From Prochlorococcus sp. AG-436-C14 (GTDB taxonomy: Bacteria; Cyanobacteriota; Cyanobacteriia; PCC-6307; Cyanobiaceae), in assembly GCA_003209755.1 (NCBI GenBank), contig QCPD01000015.1:1-38436 (forward strand): DNA of 38,436 bases, read 5' to 3'. Of this stretch, positions 20,301 through 27,902 are shown piece by piece. Under the pieces are notes generated by a model, which had not been told where the DNA came from, made no database searches, and saw nothing but the letters and a program-made list of their open reading frames with translations. How positions within the stretch are numbered: position 1 is the stretch's first letter; each line of letters starts with the position of its first letter. A program made the translations under genes and the position numbers.

Positions 20301-21143
20301 TTGGAAATTTCTATTGGGATAATTGGCCTAGGCGGTATGGCTAAAGCTATTATTTCACCTCTTTTGGAAAGAGGTGAATACCATCCTAAACAGGTTTTAG
20401 GAATTGTTGGTAGTAGCTCAAGTATTGCACCTGCATTGAATAATCTTCCAAAGGAAGTAAAAGTAGTATCTAGTGAAGATTCTTTGTCTAAAGAGGTATG
20501 GAAGGCTCCTTTGAAAATATTGGCTGTAAAACCTCAACAATTTAGCAAAATCGTGGAATCTGCAGCATCATTCCAATCGAATGATCAGTCCCCTAGACCA
20601 TTATTAATTTCAGTGTTAGCTGGAATAACATTGAAAAGTCTTAAGAAAGCTTTCCCTGGGCACACATGTGTAAGAGCAGTGCCAAATACCCCTTCTCTTG
20701 TCGGCCACGGGCTTACTGGTTTGGCTTGGGAAGATGATATGACTTTGGATCAAAAAAAAGTTGTTAGAAAGATTTTTAAACCTATTAGTGAAATTTACGA
20801 GTTAGAGGAGAAAAAACTTGATTCCTTTTTGGCTTTAACGTCTTCAGGCCCTGCATACATAGCTTTAGTGGCTGAAGCTATGGCCGATGGAGCTGTTGCC
20901 GCAGGGTTACCACGACACTTATCTAATCAATTAGCTCACAAAACACTTTCAGGTACTGCATCGCTATTAAGAGAAAAGAGTTTGCATCCTGCTGAACTTA
21001 AAGATATGGTTGCGTCTCCTGCAGGTACTACAATTAGTGCTCTTCGACACCTTGAACTTGCGGGCTTGAGATCCGCCTTAATTGAAGCAGTTGTTTTGGC
21101 AGCTCAGAAGAGTCGTCAATTGGCTGAAGAGGTTTCGATCTAG
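20301..21143 (+). CDS. proC: pyrroline-5-carboxylate reductase
   Basis: This enzyme catalyses the last step of proline synthesis, NAD(P)H reduction of pyrroline-5-carboxylate. The 280 residues start with the dinucleotide-binding IGIIGLGGMAKAII. Further motifs are KPQQF, VRAVPNTPSLVGHGLTGL, and the signature ALTSSGPAYIALVAEAMADGAVAAGLPR ending MVASPAGTTISALRHLE. The start is TTG after GATTAGATAGA. Its last 110 bases overlap the convergent glycosyltransferase gene, and both reading frames look genuine there. Confidence 0.96.
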   Translation: MEISIGIIGLGGMAKAIISPLLERGEYHPKQVLGIVGSSSSIAPALNNLPKEVKVVSSEDSLSKEVWKAPLKILAVKPQQFSKIVESAASFQSNDQSPRPLLISVLAGITLKSLKKAFPGHTCVRAVPNTPSLVGHGLTGLAWEDDMTLDQKKVVRKIFKPISEIYELEEKKLDSFLALTSSGPAYIALVAEAMADGAVAAGLPRHLSNQLAHKTLSGTASLLREKSLHPAELKDMVASPAGTTISALRHLELAGLRSALIEAVVLAAQKSRQLAEEVSI

Positions 21144-22308
21144 GTGACCTAAGAACGTTTGCATATAGAGTTTCAAGTGAGTCAATATTTTGTTGAAGTG
21201 TATATTTTTCTTCTACTCTCAAACGTGCACGTCTACCTAATTCGTTGGTAAGTACTGGTTGATCGTGCAAAACAGGTAAAAGAGTTCTTAGTTGAGAAGT
21301 AACCCCCTCAGTATTAAGTATGATCCCTGCTCCATTTTTAAGTACTTCACCATCTGCTCCAGCATCTGTCGCGACGCATGCTGTTCTAGTTGCCATAGCT
21401 TCAAGCAGGGCGATAGATAATCCCTCTACAAGACTTGGAAGTAAAAAAACCTCTGCGATTTGAAGAAGAGCGACTCTTTTGTTTTGATCAGCTTCGTATC
21501 CCCACCAAACCACATTATCTTCTTTATTAAATATTGAATGATTTTCGAGAGTGGGCCTTAGTGGCCCATCTCCTACTATTACTAGTCGACATCCTTTTGG
21601 CTGGACAAATCTCCACGCACGTAGTAAAGCTTCAACATTTTTTTCAGAGGCTATTCTGCCCATATAGATAAATATTCTCTCAGGACCTAGCTTTTCCCTT
21701 ATTTTAAGTTGAAGCTCATTTTGAGAATTACTTGATTGAAGGGGTTTCCATTTTTTTATGTCAATTCCATTAGGGATGACTTCGAGTCGGCTTTCTTTTA
21801 CTCCTAGTTTCGCGAGAACTTCTGCTTGCAAATCTGAAAAAACAATTACTTTGTCATACTTGGCTAATGATGGTGCATAAAGTTGGTAGGTAAGTTGCTG
21901 AGTATTGGCCGTAAGATTTCTGAGTTTTGAATCGAAAGCAGGATGAAAAGTTGCGATCAAGGGTAAATTAAGTTGATGACAAAGCTCAGGTAGTCGGAAA
22001 TCTAACGGAGAAAGAGTCAGACTTGCATGGACTAAATCAGGCTTAAGTCTTGAGAGAGATTCTCTAAGCTCTCTTTGAGCATTTAAAGAAGGGATTGTGT
22101 AAACCTGAGATTTAATTAAATAAGGAAGACTTACATCAGGATCGTTCGCTAGTAGGGAAGTTTTATTATTACCATCTCTCATTGGGTTATCAAAGTGAAT
22201 AAAACTTGTTTGATATCCTCTTTCTCTAAGCTTTTCAGTCGTGCTAAGCCCATAACAGACGTTCCCGCAAAAAGGTGTTTTTTTGCCTAGCCAGGCGATA
22301 TGGGTCAA
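21034..22308 (-). CDS. GT4-family glycosyltransferase (candidate galactolipid synthase)
   Basis: A 424-residue GT-B fold retaining glycosyltransferase. The N-terminus MTHIAWLGKKTPFCGNVCYG contains the acceptor-side loop. The C-terminal nucleotide-sugar domain has FIYMGRIASEKN, RLVIVGDGPLRPTLE and the E-x7-E motif in EGLSIALLEAMATRTACVATDAGADGEVL. Cyanobacterial relatives include enzymes of the sulfolipid and digalactosyl-lipid pathways. The N-terminus does not look like SqdX, so a DgdA-like role is possible but unproven. The C-terminal 36 residues overlap proC on the other strand. Confidence 0.85.
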   Translation of the reverse strand: MTHIAWLGKKTPFCGNVCYGLSTTEKLRERGYQTSFIHFDNPMRDGNNKTSLLANDPDVSLPYLIKSQVYTIPSLNAQRELRESLSRLKPDLVHASLTLSPLDFRLPELCHQLNLPLIATFHPAFDSKLRNLTANTQQLTYQLYAPSLAKYDKVIVFSDLQAEVLAKLGVKESRLEVIPNGIDIKKWKPLQSSNSQNELQLKIREKLGPERIFIYMGRIASEKNVEALLRAWRFVQPKGCRLVIVGDGPLRPTLENHSIFNKEDNVVWWGYEADQNKRVALLQIAEVFLLPSLVEGLSIALLEAMATRTACVATDAGADGEVLKNGAGIILNTEGVTSQLRTLLPVLHDQPVLTNELGRRARLRVEEKYTLQQNIDSLETLYANVLRSPRSKPLQPIDDSSELPKQLLQLRRISSPQVQGVEEH

Positions 22309-22392
22309 ACTCTAAAAAAACCGGTATTTCAAACTAGCAGCTATCCTATATTTCTTCTCAAACTATTAATTTTTTTTTTCAAACATATTGCC

Positions 22393-23193
22393 CTACTTAG
22401 TATTTAGGTCATTACTAATTATTACCTCTCTCATCATTTGAAGAGAGGTAATTCTTCTTTGTAAATGAGTTTCAATCCAAGTTTCAACAATTTTCAGTAG
22501 TTTTAACCAGACATCTTTAGGACCTAATAATTTTCCATTACTGTGAAAAGGTACTTTTTCTAGTAAAAGTCTTTGAAGTAAAGCAAGTTCAGATGGGTTC
22601 AGCTCTGTGCTTGCATTAGGTATTTTCCCAATGGCAAAGCCTTCTTCAGGAATAAAACTACACTTCCAGCTCCATTCTCCAATCGGGGGTATCAGCTTGG
22701 AGCCAGAATGACAACAGTTTTGAAGTGGTAAACAATATCCTCCTAGAGCTAATAAATGAATACACGATTGAACGCTTATTGCTAGCGCTTCTAAGGAATC
22801 AAATTCTGTTTTATGTAATTCATTTAGTCTATTTAGATGCATTAAAACTAGTTTAAGTAAATCTTTTTGCGGGTCTTCATTCCCAACCATAATCAGAATC
22901 AGCTCTGAAATCGCTTGTGCTGCTGAAAGTGTTTCGATGTTTTTTCCTAGATTCCCATAACTCTTAATAATCTTTATTTGTGTAACTTTCTTAAGATCTT
23001 TTTTACCAACTATGTGTAAATCTAAAAGATTAAAAGGTGATGTTGCTCCCAGTCTGCTTTTTGGTTTTCTTGCCCCTGGTATTGCAAGACGAGATATTCC
23101 ACTTTCTTCACTAAGTAGGGTTAAAAGCCTGTCATTTTCACCGAGAGGTCCAACTTTTAAAGACAATCCTTTCATTCTTTGATTTAAATTCAT
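22393..23193 (-). CDS. recO: DNA repair protein RecO
   Basis: RecO helps load RecA on SSB-coated DNA in the RecFOR pathway. The 266 residues start with an OB-fold (MKGLSLKVGPLGENDRLLTLLSEESG, then ARKPKSRLGATSPFNLLDLHI) and continue as a helical C-terminal domain with a cysteine-bearing loop near YCLPLQNCCHSGSKL. It overlaps deoC by one base (TAATG), so translation is coupled. Its length is normal. Confidence 0.92.
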   Translation of the reverse strand: MNLNQRMKGLSLKVGPLGENDRLLTLLSEESGISRLAIPGARKPKSRLGATSPFNLLDLHIVGKKDLKKVTQIKIIKSYGNLGKNIETLSAAQAISELILIMVGNEDPQKDLLKLVLMHLNRLNELHKTEFDSLEALAISVQSCIHLLALGGYCLPLQNCCHSGSKLIPPIGEWSWKCSFIPEEGFAIGKIPNASTELNPSELALLQRLLLEKVPFHSNGKLLGPKDVWLKLLKIVETWIETHLQRRITSLQMMREVIISNDLNTK

Positions 23194-23876
23194 TACTCCT
23201 TTTTCTTTTGTTCTTGGGTAATTTCAAAGCCAAAACTTGTTCCAATATATGTTGACCCTGCTTCAATGATTTCTATTGCTTGATCAAAAGTTTTAATGCC
23301 TCCAACAGCTTTAATTGAACAACGATTTTTCACAAGTTTAGAGATTTGTTTTGTTTGATCCTTTGAGACAGATGGACCAAAACCATTACCTATTTGAATC
23401 CCAATTGCTCCCGCATCAATTAGAGCATCTATTGCTATCGAAAGTTTTGATGAGTTTATGAGTATATTTGCATCAATTATTACTCTTACTGGAATACCAA
23501 GATCACTTATTTGATTTATTTCCTCAGCAAAAAGTTCTATATTTCCTTCTTTTAATGCAAAATAATTTGGAACTAGATCTAACTCATCTGCTCCTTTTTC
23601 TATTGCATACTCGGCTTCTTTTCGTTTGTTAGAAGTTGGGATGAAACCAAAAGGGAAGGCAATGACTGAGATTAATTTTGTAGTACTTTTGCTACCTAAC
23701 CTTTCACGTGCAATTGTTAGGTTTGCAAGACTAGTGCATAAGCCTGCGAAGCCATTTTGCTTGGAGGCATCACAAACCTGAACAATCGTTTCTTTATTAA
23801 AATGAGGATTTAGGATTGCTTGATAAATCACATTAGAAATATTGGCATGAGCTTCTTCCAAGCTATTTTTACTCAT
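23193..23876 (-). CDS. DeoC-like TIM-barrel protein lacking the catalytic lysine
   Basis: The 227 residues align end to end with deoxyribose-phosphate aldolase. The usual enzyme forms a Schiff base through Lys in the motif VKTSTGF. Here that segment reads GIQIGNGFG, so the lysine is Gln161 (codon CAA at 23394-23396). The N-terminal Asp-containing IDHTLL motif reads IYQAIL, and the CVNP loop reads CTSL. The second lysine is kept (Lys189 in SIKAVGG) and Asp100 in ELDLVPNY remains. The C-terminal phosphate loop AGSTYIGTSFG is intact. The fold is secure but aldolase activity is unlikely; the real role is unknown. It is the first gene of a deoC-recO unit behind lrtA. Confidence 0.85.
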   Translation of the reverse strand: MSKNSLEEAHANISNVIYQAILNPHFNKETIVQVCDASKQNGFAGLCTSLANLTIARERLGSKSTTKLISVIAFPFGFIPTSNKRKEAEYAIEKGADELDLVPNYFALKEGNIELFAEEINQISDLGIPVRVIIDANILINSSKLSIAIDALIDAGAIGIQIGNGFGPSVSKDQTKQISKLVKNRCSIKAVGGIKTFDQAIEIIEAGSTYIGTSFGFEITQEQKKKE

Positions 23877-23887
23877 TTGACTGGTAG

Positions 23888-24472
23888 CTAACTTTTTTCT
23901 TGGATTACGCCATATCCTCCGTGATTTCTCTTATATATGACTCGTAATGCTGATCCTTCTTCCTCTCTAAATAAATAGAAATCATGATCAATCAAGTCTA
24001 ATTGGACTCTTGCTTGCTCAATGGTCATAGGATCCATCTCAAAATATTTGCGTCTTACTCCTGGGCTAGGTAAATGAGGTTCTTTACCTTCAATGAGCGA
24101 ATGATTCGAGGAAGAAAAATTTTCAGTTTCTTCGTTTTGGACTGATTTCGTTGACTGATTATTATGAACATTATGACTGTTATGTCGCTCTTTGTACTTA
24201 CGTAATTGTCGTGCAAGTTTATTTGCTACTAAGTCGATGCTTGCATAAAGATTCTCACTTCTTTCTTGGGCTCTTATTACTGTTCCGTTTGCAAAGACAG
24301 TCACCTCTGCTGTCTGTTGTGGCACGCGAGGATTTCGAGCGACTGAGAGGTGGACATCAGCTTCTTGCACCATTTCTTGGAAATTGTGAGTTGCTTTATC
24401 AATTTTTGTTTTGGTGTAATCACGAAGTGATGGAGTTAATTCAAGATTGCGTCCATGGATAAGAAGCTTCAT
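23888..24472 (-). CDS. lrtA: light-repressed ribosome hibernation factor LrtA (long HPF)
   Basis: A long-form hibernation promoting factor that binds the 30S decoding centre and dimerises ribosomes in the dark or under stress. The 194 residues have the S30AE domain (about 1-100: MKLLIHGRNLELTPSLRDYT, LARQLRKYKERH), a polar low-complexity linker (about 105-135), and the C-terminal dimerisation domain RRKYFEMDPMTIEQARVQLDLIDHDFYLFR. The N-terminus fits the family exactly, so the ATG is secure. It overlaps the 5' end of divergent lipB by 18 bases, so its promoter and leader must lie inside lipB. Confidence 0.95.
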   Translation of the reverse strand: MKLLIHGRNLELTPSLRDYTKTKIDKATHNFQEMVQEADVHLSVARNPRVPQQTAEVTVFANGTVIRAQERSENLYASIDLVANKLARQLRKYKERHNSHNVHNNQSTKSVQNEETENFSSSNHSLIEGKEPHLPSPGVRRKYFEMDPMTIEQARVQLDLIDHDFYLFREEEGSALRVIYKRNHGGYGVIQEKS

Positions 24473-25189
24473 TCTGTTTCGCCTGAGTCAGGGCCTAATA
24501 GCAACTTAGATCTAACCCCTCAACTTGCACAATCTTCTTCCGCTTTTCTTTTTGAACCTAAAAATATTGTGCCATTTGAGACTGCCTTAGGTTGGCAAAA
24601 GAATTTCCTAAAAAACCTTATTGAGGAACCGTTCTCACCCCAAGCAGTATGGCTTCTTGAACATTTTTCTTGTTTCACAATGGGTAGAGGTAGCGATAAA
24701 AAAAATTTGTTGTTCGAAGAAAATAATTCTCCTTTGCCAGTTTTTAGTATTGAGAGAGGAGGTGAAGTTACGCATCACATGCCTGGGCAGATCGTTGGAT
24801 ATCTGGTTCTAAATTTAAGTCTTCACAAAAAAGACTTATCTTGGTATTTGAGAGAATTGGAGCAAGTGTTGATCGATGTTCTTGACTTGTTGGGAATAAA
24901 GGGGAAGAGGGTAGATGGCTTAACAGGAGTTTGGTGTGAAGATAAAAAGGTTGGTTCAATAGGAATTGGTTGCAAGAGATGGATAACCCAACATGGTTTC
25001 TCACTAAATGTAGATTGTGATCTAATTGGTTTTGAAAAGATAATTCCTTGTGGACTAGATAAAGTGAAAGTAGGGAAATTGAGTGATTGGATACCTGGCA
25101 TCAAAGTCTGTGACGTTACGCCTCTTTTAAGGGAATCTGTTAAAAGACGTTTTAAATTGAACTGGGAAAAAATAAATCAATCTCTTTAA
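24455..25189 (+). CDS. lipB: octanoyl-[acyl-carrier-protein] transferase (LipB)
   Basis: LipB moves octanoate from ACP to lipoyl domains, the first step of protein lipoylation. The 244 residues include VWLLEHFSCFTMGRG, ERGGEVTHHMPGQIVGYLVLNL, KKVGSIGIGCKRWITQHGFSLNV with the conserved Lys, and IIPCGLDKVKVG with the catalytic Cys. The first 35 residues look variable; no later ATG keeps the conserved part, so ATG 24455 is used. The E2 lipoyl enzyme encoded at 27903 is a likely client. Confidence 0.93.
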   Translation: MDKKLHSVSPESGPNSNLDLTPQLAQSSSAFLFEPKNIVPFETALGWQKNFLKNLIEEPFSPQAVWLLEHFSCFTMGRGSDKKNLLFEENNSPLPVFSIERGGEVTHHMPGQIVGYLVLNLSLHKKDLSWYLRELEQVLIDVLDLLGIKGKRVDGLTGVWCEDKKVGSIGIGCKRWITQHGFSLNVDCDLIGFEKIIPCGLDKVKVGKLSDWIPGIKVCDVTPLLRESVKRRFKLNWEKINQSL

Positions 25190-25218
25190 ATATCACTAAA
25201 AAAATAACAAATTATTTT

Positions 25219-27198
25219 TTGGCTATGACAAAAACTAACTCACAAAAAAATATATTTTCTTCTGAGGATGCTTTGGCTTTTTGGATCCCTAATAGGAAAG
25301 AGGAACAAGCAATTAATAGAAGATCTCATCTTAATAAGATCACTCAAGTTGACGAGATTTGGGAACTATTAAAAGTTCAGTTAGGGGAGGTATTGGCGGT
25401 TGATTCACCACATACTTTCCACCCAGAAAGCTTTACATATGAAGAACTTGCAGAAAATATTTCTATGGCAGCATCTGCTTTTTCTCAGGTCGGAGTAGAA
25501 CCTGATGAGGTGGTCGCTCTTTTTGCCGAAAATAGTCCTAGATGGCTCATCGCCGATCAAGGTCTTATGCGAATAGGTGCAACAGACTCTGTTAGAGGTG
25601 CGACTGCCCCACCAAGTGAACTTAGATATATTCTTGAGGATTCAAAAGCGGTTGGATTGATTGTTCAAAACTCCGATGTATGGGAAAGACTTTCGCTTAA
25701 TGATGATCAAATAAGTAATCTGAAATTTGTTCTTCAACTTGAGGGTAAAGCTTGTGAAGGCGTTTTTGAATGGGAGACTTTTTTGAAGAAAGGATTGAAA
25801 ATAGAAAATGTAAGTAAACAGGAGAAAATAATTGATAGGCAACCAAAAAGAATAGCAACCATTTTATATACTTCTGGAACGACTGGTAAACCTAAAGGAG
25901 TGCCACTAACACATTCTAATTTATTACATCAAATTAGGTCTCTCGCTTGTGTAGCGAACCCTTCTCCAGGTGCACCTGTATTAAGTGTCTTACCAATTTG
26001 GCATTCATATGAACGTAGTGCAGAATATTATTTTTTTTCTTGTGGTTGTACTCAAACATATACATCAATTAGGCATCTTAAGGAGGATTTGCCAAGGGTT
26101 AAGCCAATAGTAATGGCAACAGTTCCAAGGCTTTGGGAGTCAATAAAGTTAGGATTTGAGGATGCTGTTGATAAAATGCCAAGACTGAGAAAGACCTTGA
26201 TAAAAAGTGCGATTTCTAATAGTAAGGCATATAAATTGGCACGAAGAAAACTATATTTTTTAACTATTGAGAGTGTTTCTAGTTTTGAACAACTTATCTC
26301 TTGTATAGAGATTCTTTTACGGTACCCCATTCATAGAATTTCCTCTATTTATTTATGGCCAAAAATCCTTACCAAGATTTGTGGAGGAAAATTGAGATTC
26401 CCAATTAGTGGTGGAGGTGCAATTGCTCCGCATATTGATTCTTTTTTTGAAGCTTTAGGTGTTGAGTTATTAGTTGGTTATGGCTTAACAGAAACTAGTC
26501 CAGTCCTCACATGTAGAAGGCCTTGGAGAAATATTCGTGGGGGTGCAGGTCAACCATTGCCAGAGACTGAGATAAAAATAGTAAATCCTGAAACATTCCA
26601 AATAAAAAAACTGCGTCAAAAAGGTTTGGTTCTTGCGCGTGGTCCTCAAATAATGTCTGGTTATTTAGGGAAACGATCTGAATCGAAGAAGGTTTTAGAT
26701 GCTACTGGCTGGTTGAATACTGGAGATTTAGGGATGTTGCTTTCTGATGGATCCTTAATCCTGACTGGAAGAGCAAAAGATACGATTGTGCTAAGTAGTG
26801 GAGAAAATATTGAGCCTGGACCTTTGGAGGAATGTTTGATTGCTAGTCCATTGATTGAGCAGGCTTTGTTATTGGGTCAAGATCAAAAATATCTTGCTGC
26901 TTTGATTGTTCCAAGAATTGATCACGTAAAAGAATGGCTGGAAGAAAGGGGTGTGAATTCAAAAGTTGTTCTTGGAATATCTCCTGAAAATTATGAACTA
27001 AGACAATCTCTAAAATTGGAAATGAATCAAGCACTGGCAAATCGTCTCGGATCTAGAAGAGAAGAGAGATTGTTTTCAATTGCCTTGGTAGAGCCATTTA
27101 CAATTGAAAATGGCTTGTTAACGCAAACTCTTAAGCAAAAACGTGAAAAAATTATCCAACGTGATTTGAAACTTATAAATGAAATATATGGTTTGTAA
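25219..27198 (+). CDS. aas: long-chain acyl-ACP/acyl-CoA synthetase (AMP-forming)
   Basis: An AMP-dependent ligase that activates free fatty acids. In cyanobacteria this family (Aas) charges acyl carrier protein and recycles fatty acids released from membranes. The 659 residues contain the AMP motif LYTSGTTGKPKGVPLTH (about residue 215), GYGLTETSPVLTCR, and WLNTGDLGMLLSDGSLILTGRAKDTIVLSSGENIEP, with the final catalytic lysine region TQTLKQKREKI. The track start is TTG; ATG two codons on is equally possible. ACP rather than CoA specificity is inferred from the lineage. Confidence 0.92.
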   Translation: MAMTKTNSQKNIFSSEDALAFWIPNRKEEQAINRRSHLNKITQVDEIWELLKVQLGEVLAVDSPHTFHPESFTYEELAENISMAASAFSQVGVEPDEVVALFAENSPRWLIADQGLMRIGATDSVRGATAPPSELRYILEDSKAVGLIVQNSDVWERLSLNDDQISNLKFVLQLEGKACEGVFEWETFLKKGLKIENVSKQEKIIDRQPKRIATILYTSGTTGKPKGVPLTHSNLLHQIRSLACVANPSPGAPVLSVLPIWHSYERSAEYYFFSCGCTQTYTSIRHLKEDLPRVKPIVMATVPRLWESIKLGFEDAVDKMPRLRKTLIKSAISNSKAYKLARRKLYFLTIESVSSFEQLISCIEILLRYPIHRISSIYLWPKILTKICGGKLRFPISGGGAIAPHIDSFFEALGVELLVGYGLTETSPVLTCRRPWRNIRGGAGQPLPETEIKIVNPETFQIKKLRQKGLVLARGPQIMSGYLGKRSESKKVLDATGWLNTGDLGMLLSDGSLILTGRAKDTIVLSSGENIEPGPLEECLIASPLIEQALLLGQDQKYLAALIVPRIDHVKEWLEERGVNSKVVLGISPENYELRQSLKLEMNQALANRLGSRREERLFSIALVEPFTIENGLLTQTLKQKREKIIQRDLKLINEIYGL

Positions 27199-27207
27199 TT
27201 TGTTTGT

Positions 27208-27228
27208 TTGGTCAATTAAATTGACCAA
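27208..27228. promoter_or_regulatory. perfect dyad between aas and ylqD-like gene
   Basis: TTGGTCAATT and AATTGACCAA are exact 10-base inverted arms around a single central A. As DNA this looks like an operator for a dimeric regulator. As RNA it is a modest hairpin with a short T-rich tail, so a weak terminator for aas is the alternative. Confidence 0.45.
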
Positions 27229-27278
27229 TACTATCTTTTACTGAGACTCTATGTGTCGAATCATGATTGGTTGATTAG

Positions 27279-27713
27279 GTGGACTCAATTTCTATAAAAC
27301 GTTCAATAACTGTCAGAGCAGTTGTAACACCTTCATGGAAAGAGGAGGCTGAGCGTGAATTAAGCAATGCAATATCAGCAATAGATCAGCAACTTGGTGA
27401 ATTAGAAAAAGAAGGACAACAAATTGTTGATGGTATTAGACGTCAGAGCGCTAATCCCCTTGACCCAAGAGTTCAAGAGCAAGTCGCTCAAGTTCAGAAC
27501 CAAGTTGCTTCGAAGAGATCAGAATTTGAAGAACAAAAAAGAAATCTTCTGTCACAGCAATCTCAAGTTCGTGAGTTGGAGATGGAACAAATCGTCGAGC
27601 AAGGACAAATTGACAGCTTTTGTGATTTAAAAGTTGGTGATAACTTAGTCAGTAAAATGGGTGTGAGTATTTTGGTCAGAGATGGCGTAGTAGAGGCAAT
27701 TGATCAAGATTGA
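27279..27713 (+). CDS. YlqD-family coiled-coil protein
   Basis: A 144-residue protein of the YlqD family, whose function is not known. It starts ISIKRSITVRAVVTPSWKEEAE, then has a long coiled coil (about residues 25-105) rich in Glu, Gln and Lys (LGELEKEGQQIVDGIRRQ, then QVQNQVASKRSEFEEQKR). It ends with a short beta-rich domain (FCDLKVGDNLVSKMGVSILVRDGVVEAI). GTG start after TTAGGTG. It lies between aas and the pyruvate dehydrogenase E2 gene on the same strand. Confidence 0.82.
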   Translation: MDSISIKRSITVRAVVTPSWKEEAERELSNAISAIDQQLGELEKEGQQIVDGIRRQSANPLDPRVQEQVAQVQNQVASKRSEFEEQKRNLLSQQSQVRELEMEQIVEQGQIDSFCDLKVGDNLVSKMGVSILVRDGVVEAIDQD

Positions 27714-27902
27714 AATTTGGTCGAACTACAATTAATCCAAAAATAATTTTTGATATTAAGAAGAAATCCACATAAAAAAACTATCGTTGTAAGGACACTC
27801 ATGTAGAACTAACATTGGTATGTATTGATACTTGCAAAGCTTCTAGATAGAAAATTTTGAAGCCTTGCCACAAACTCTCCATAAAGGAAATAGGAACAAA
27901 TT

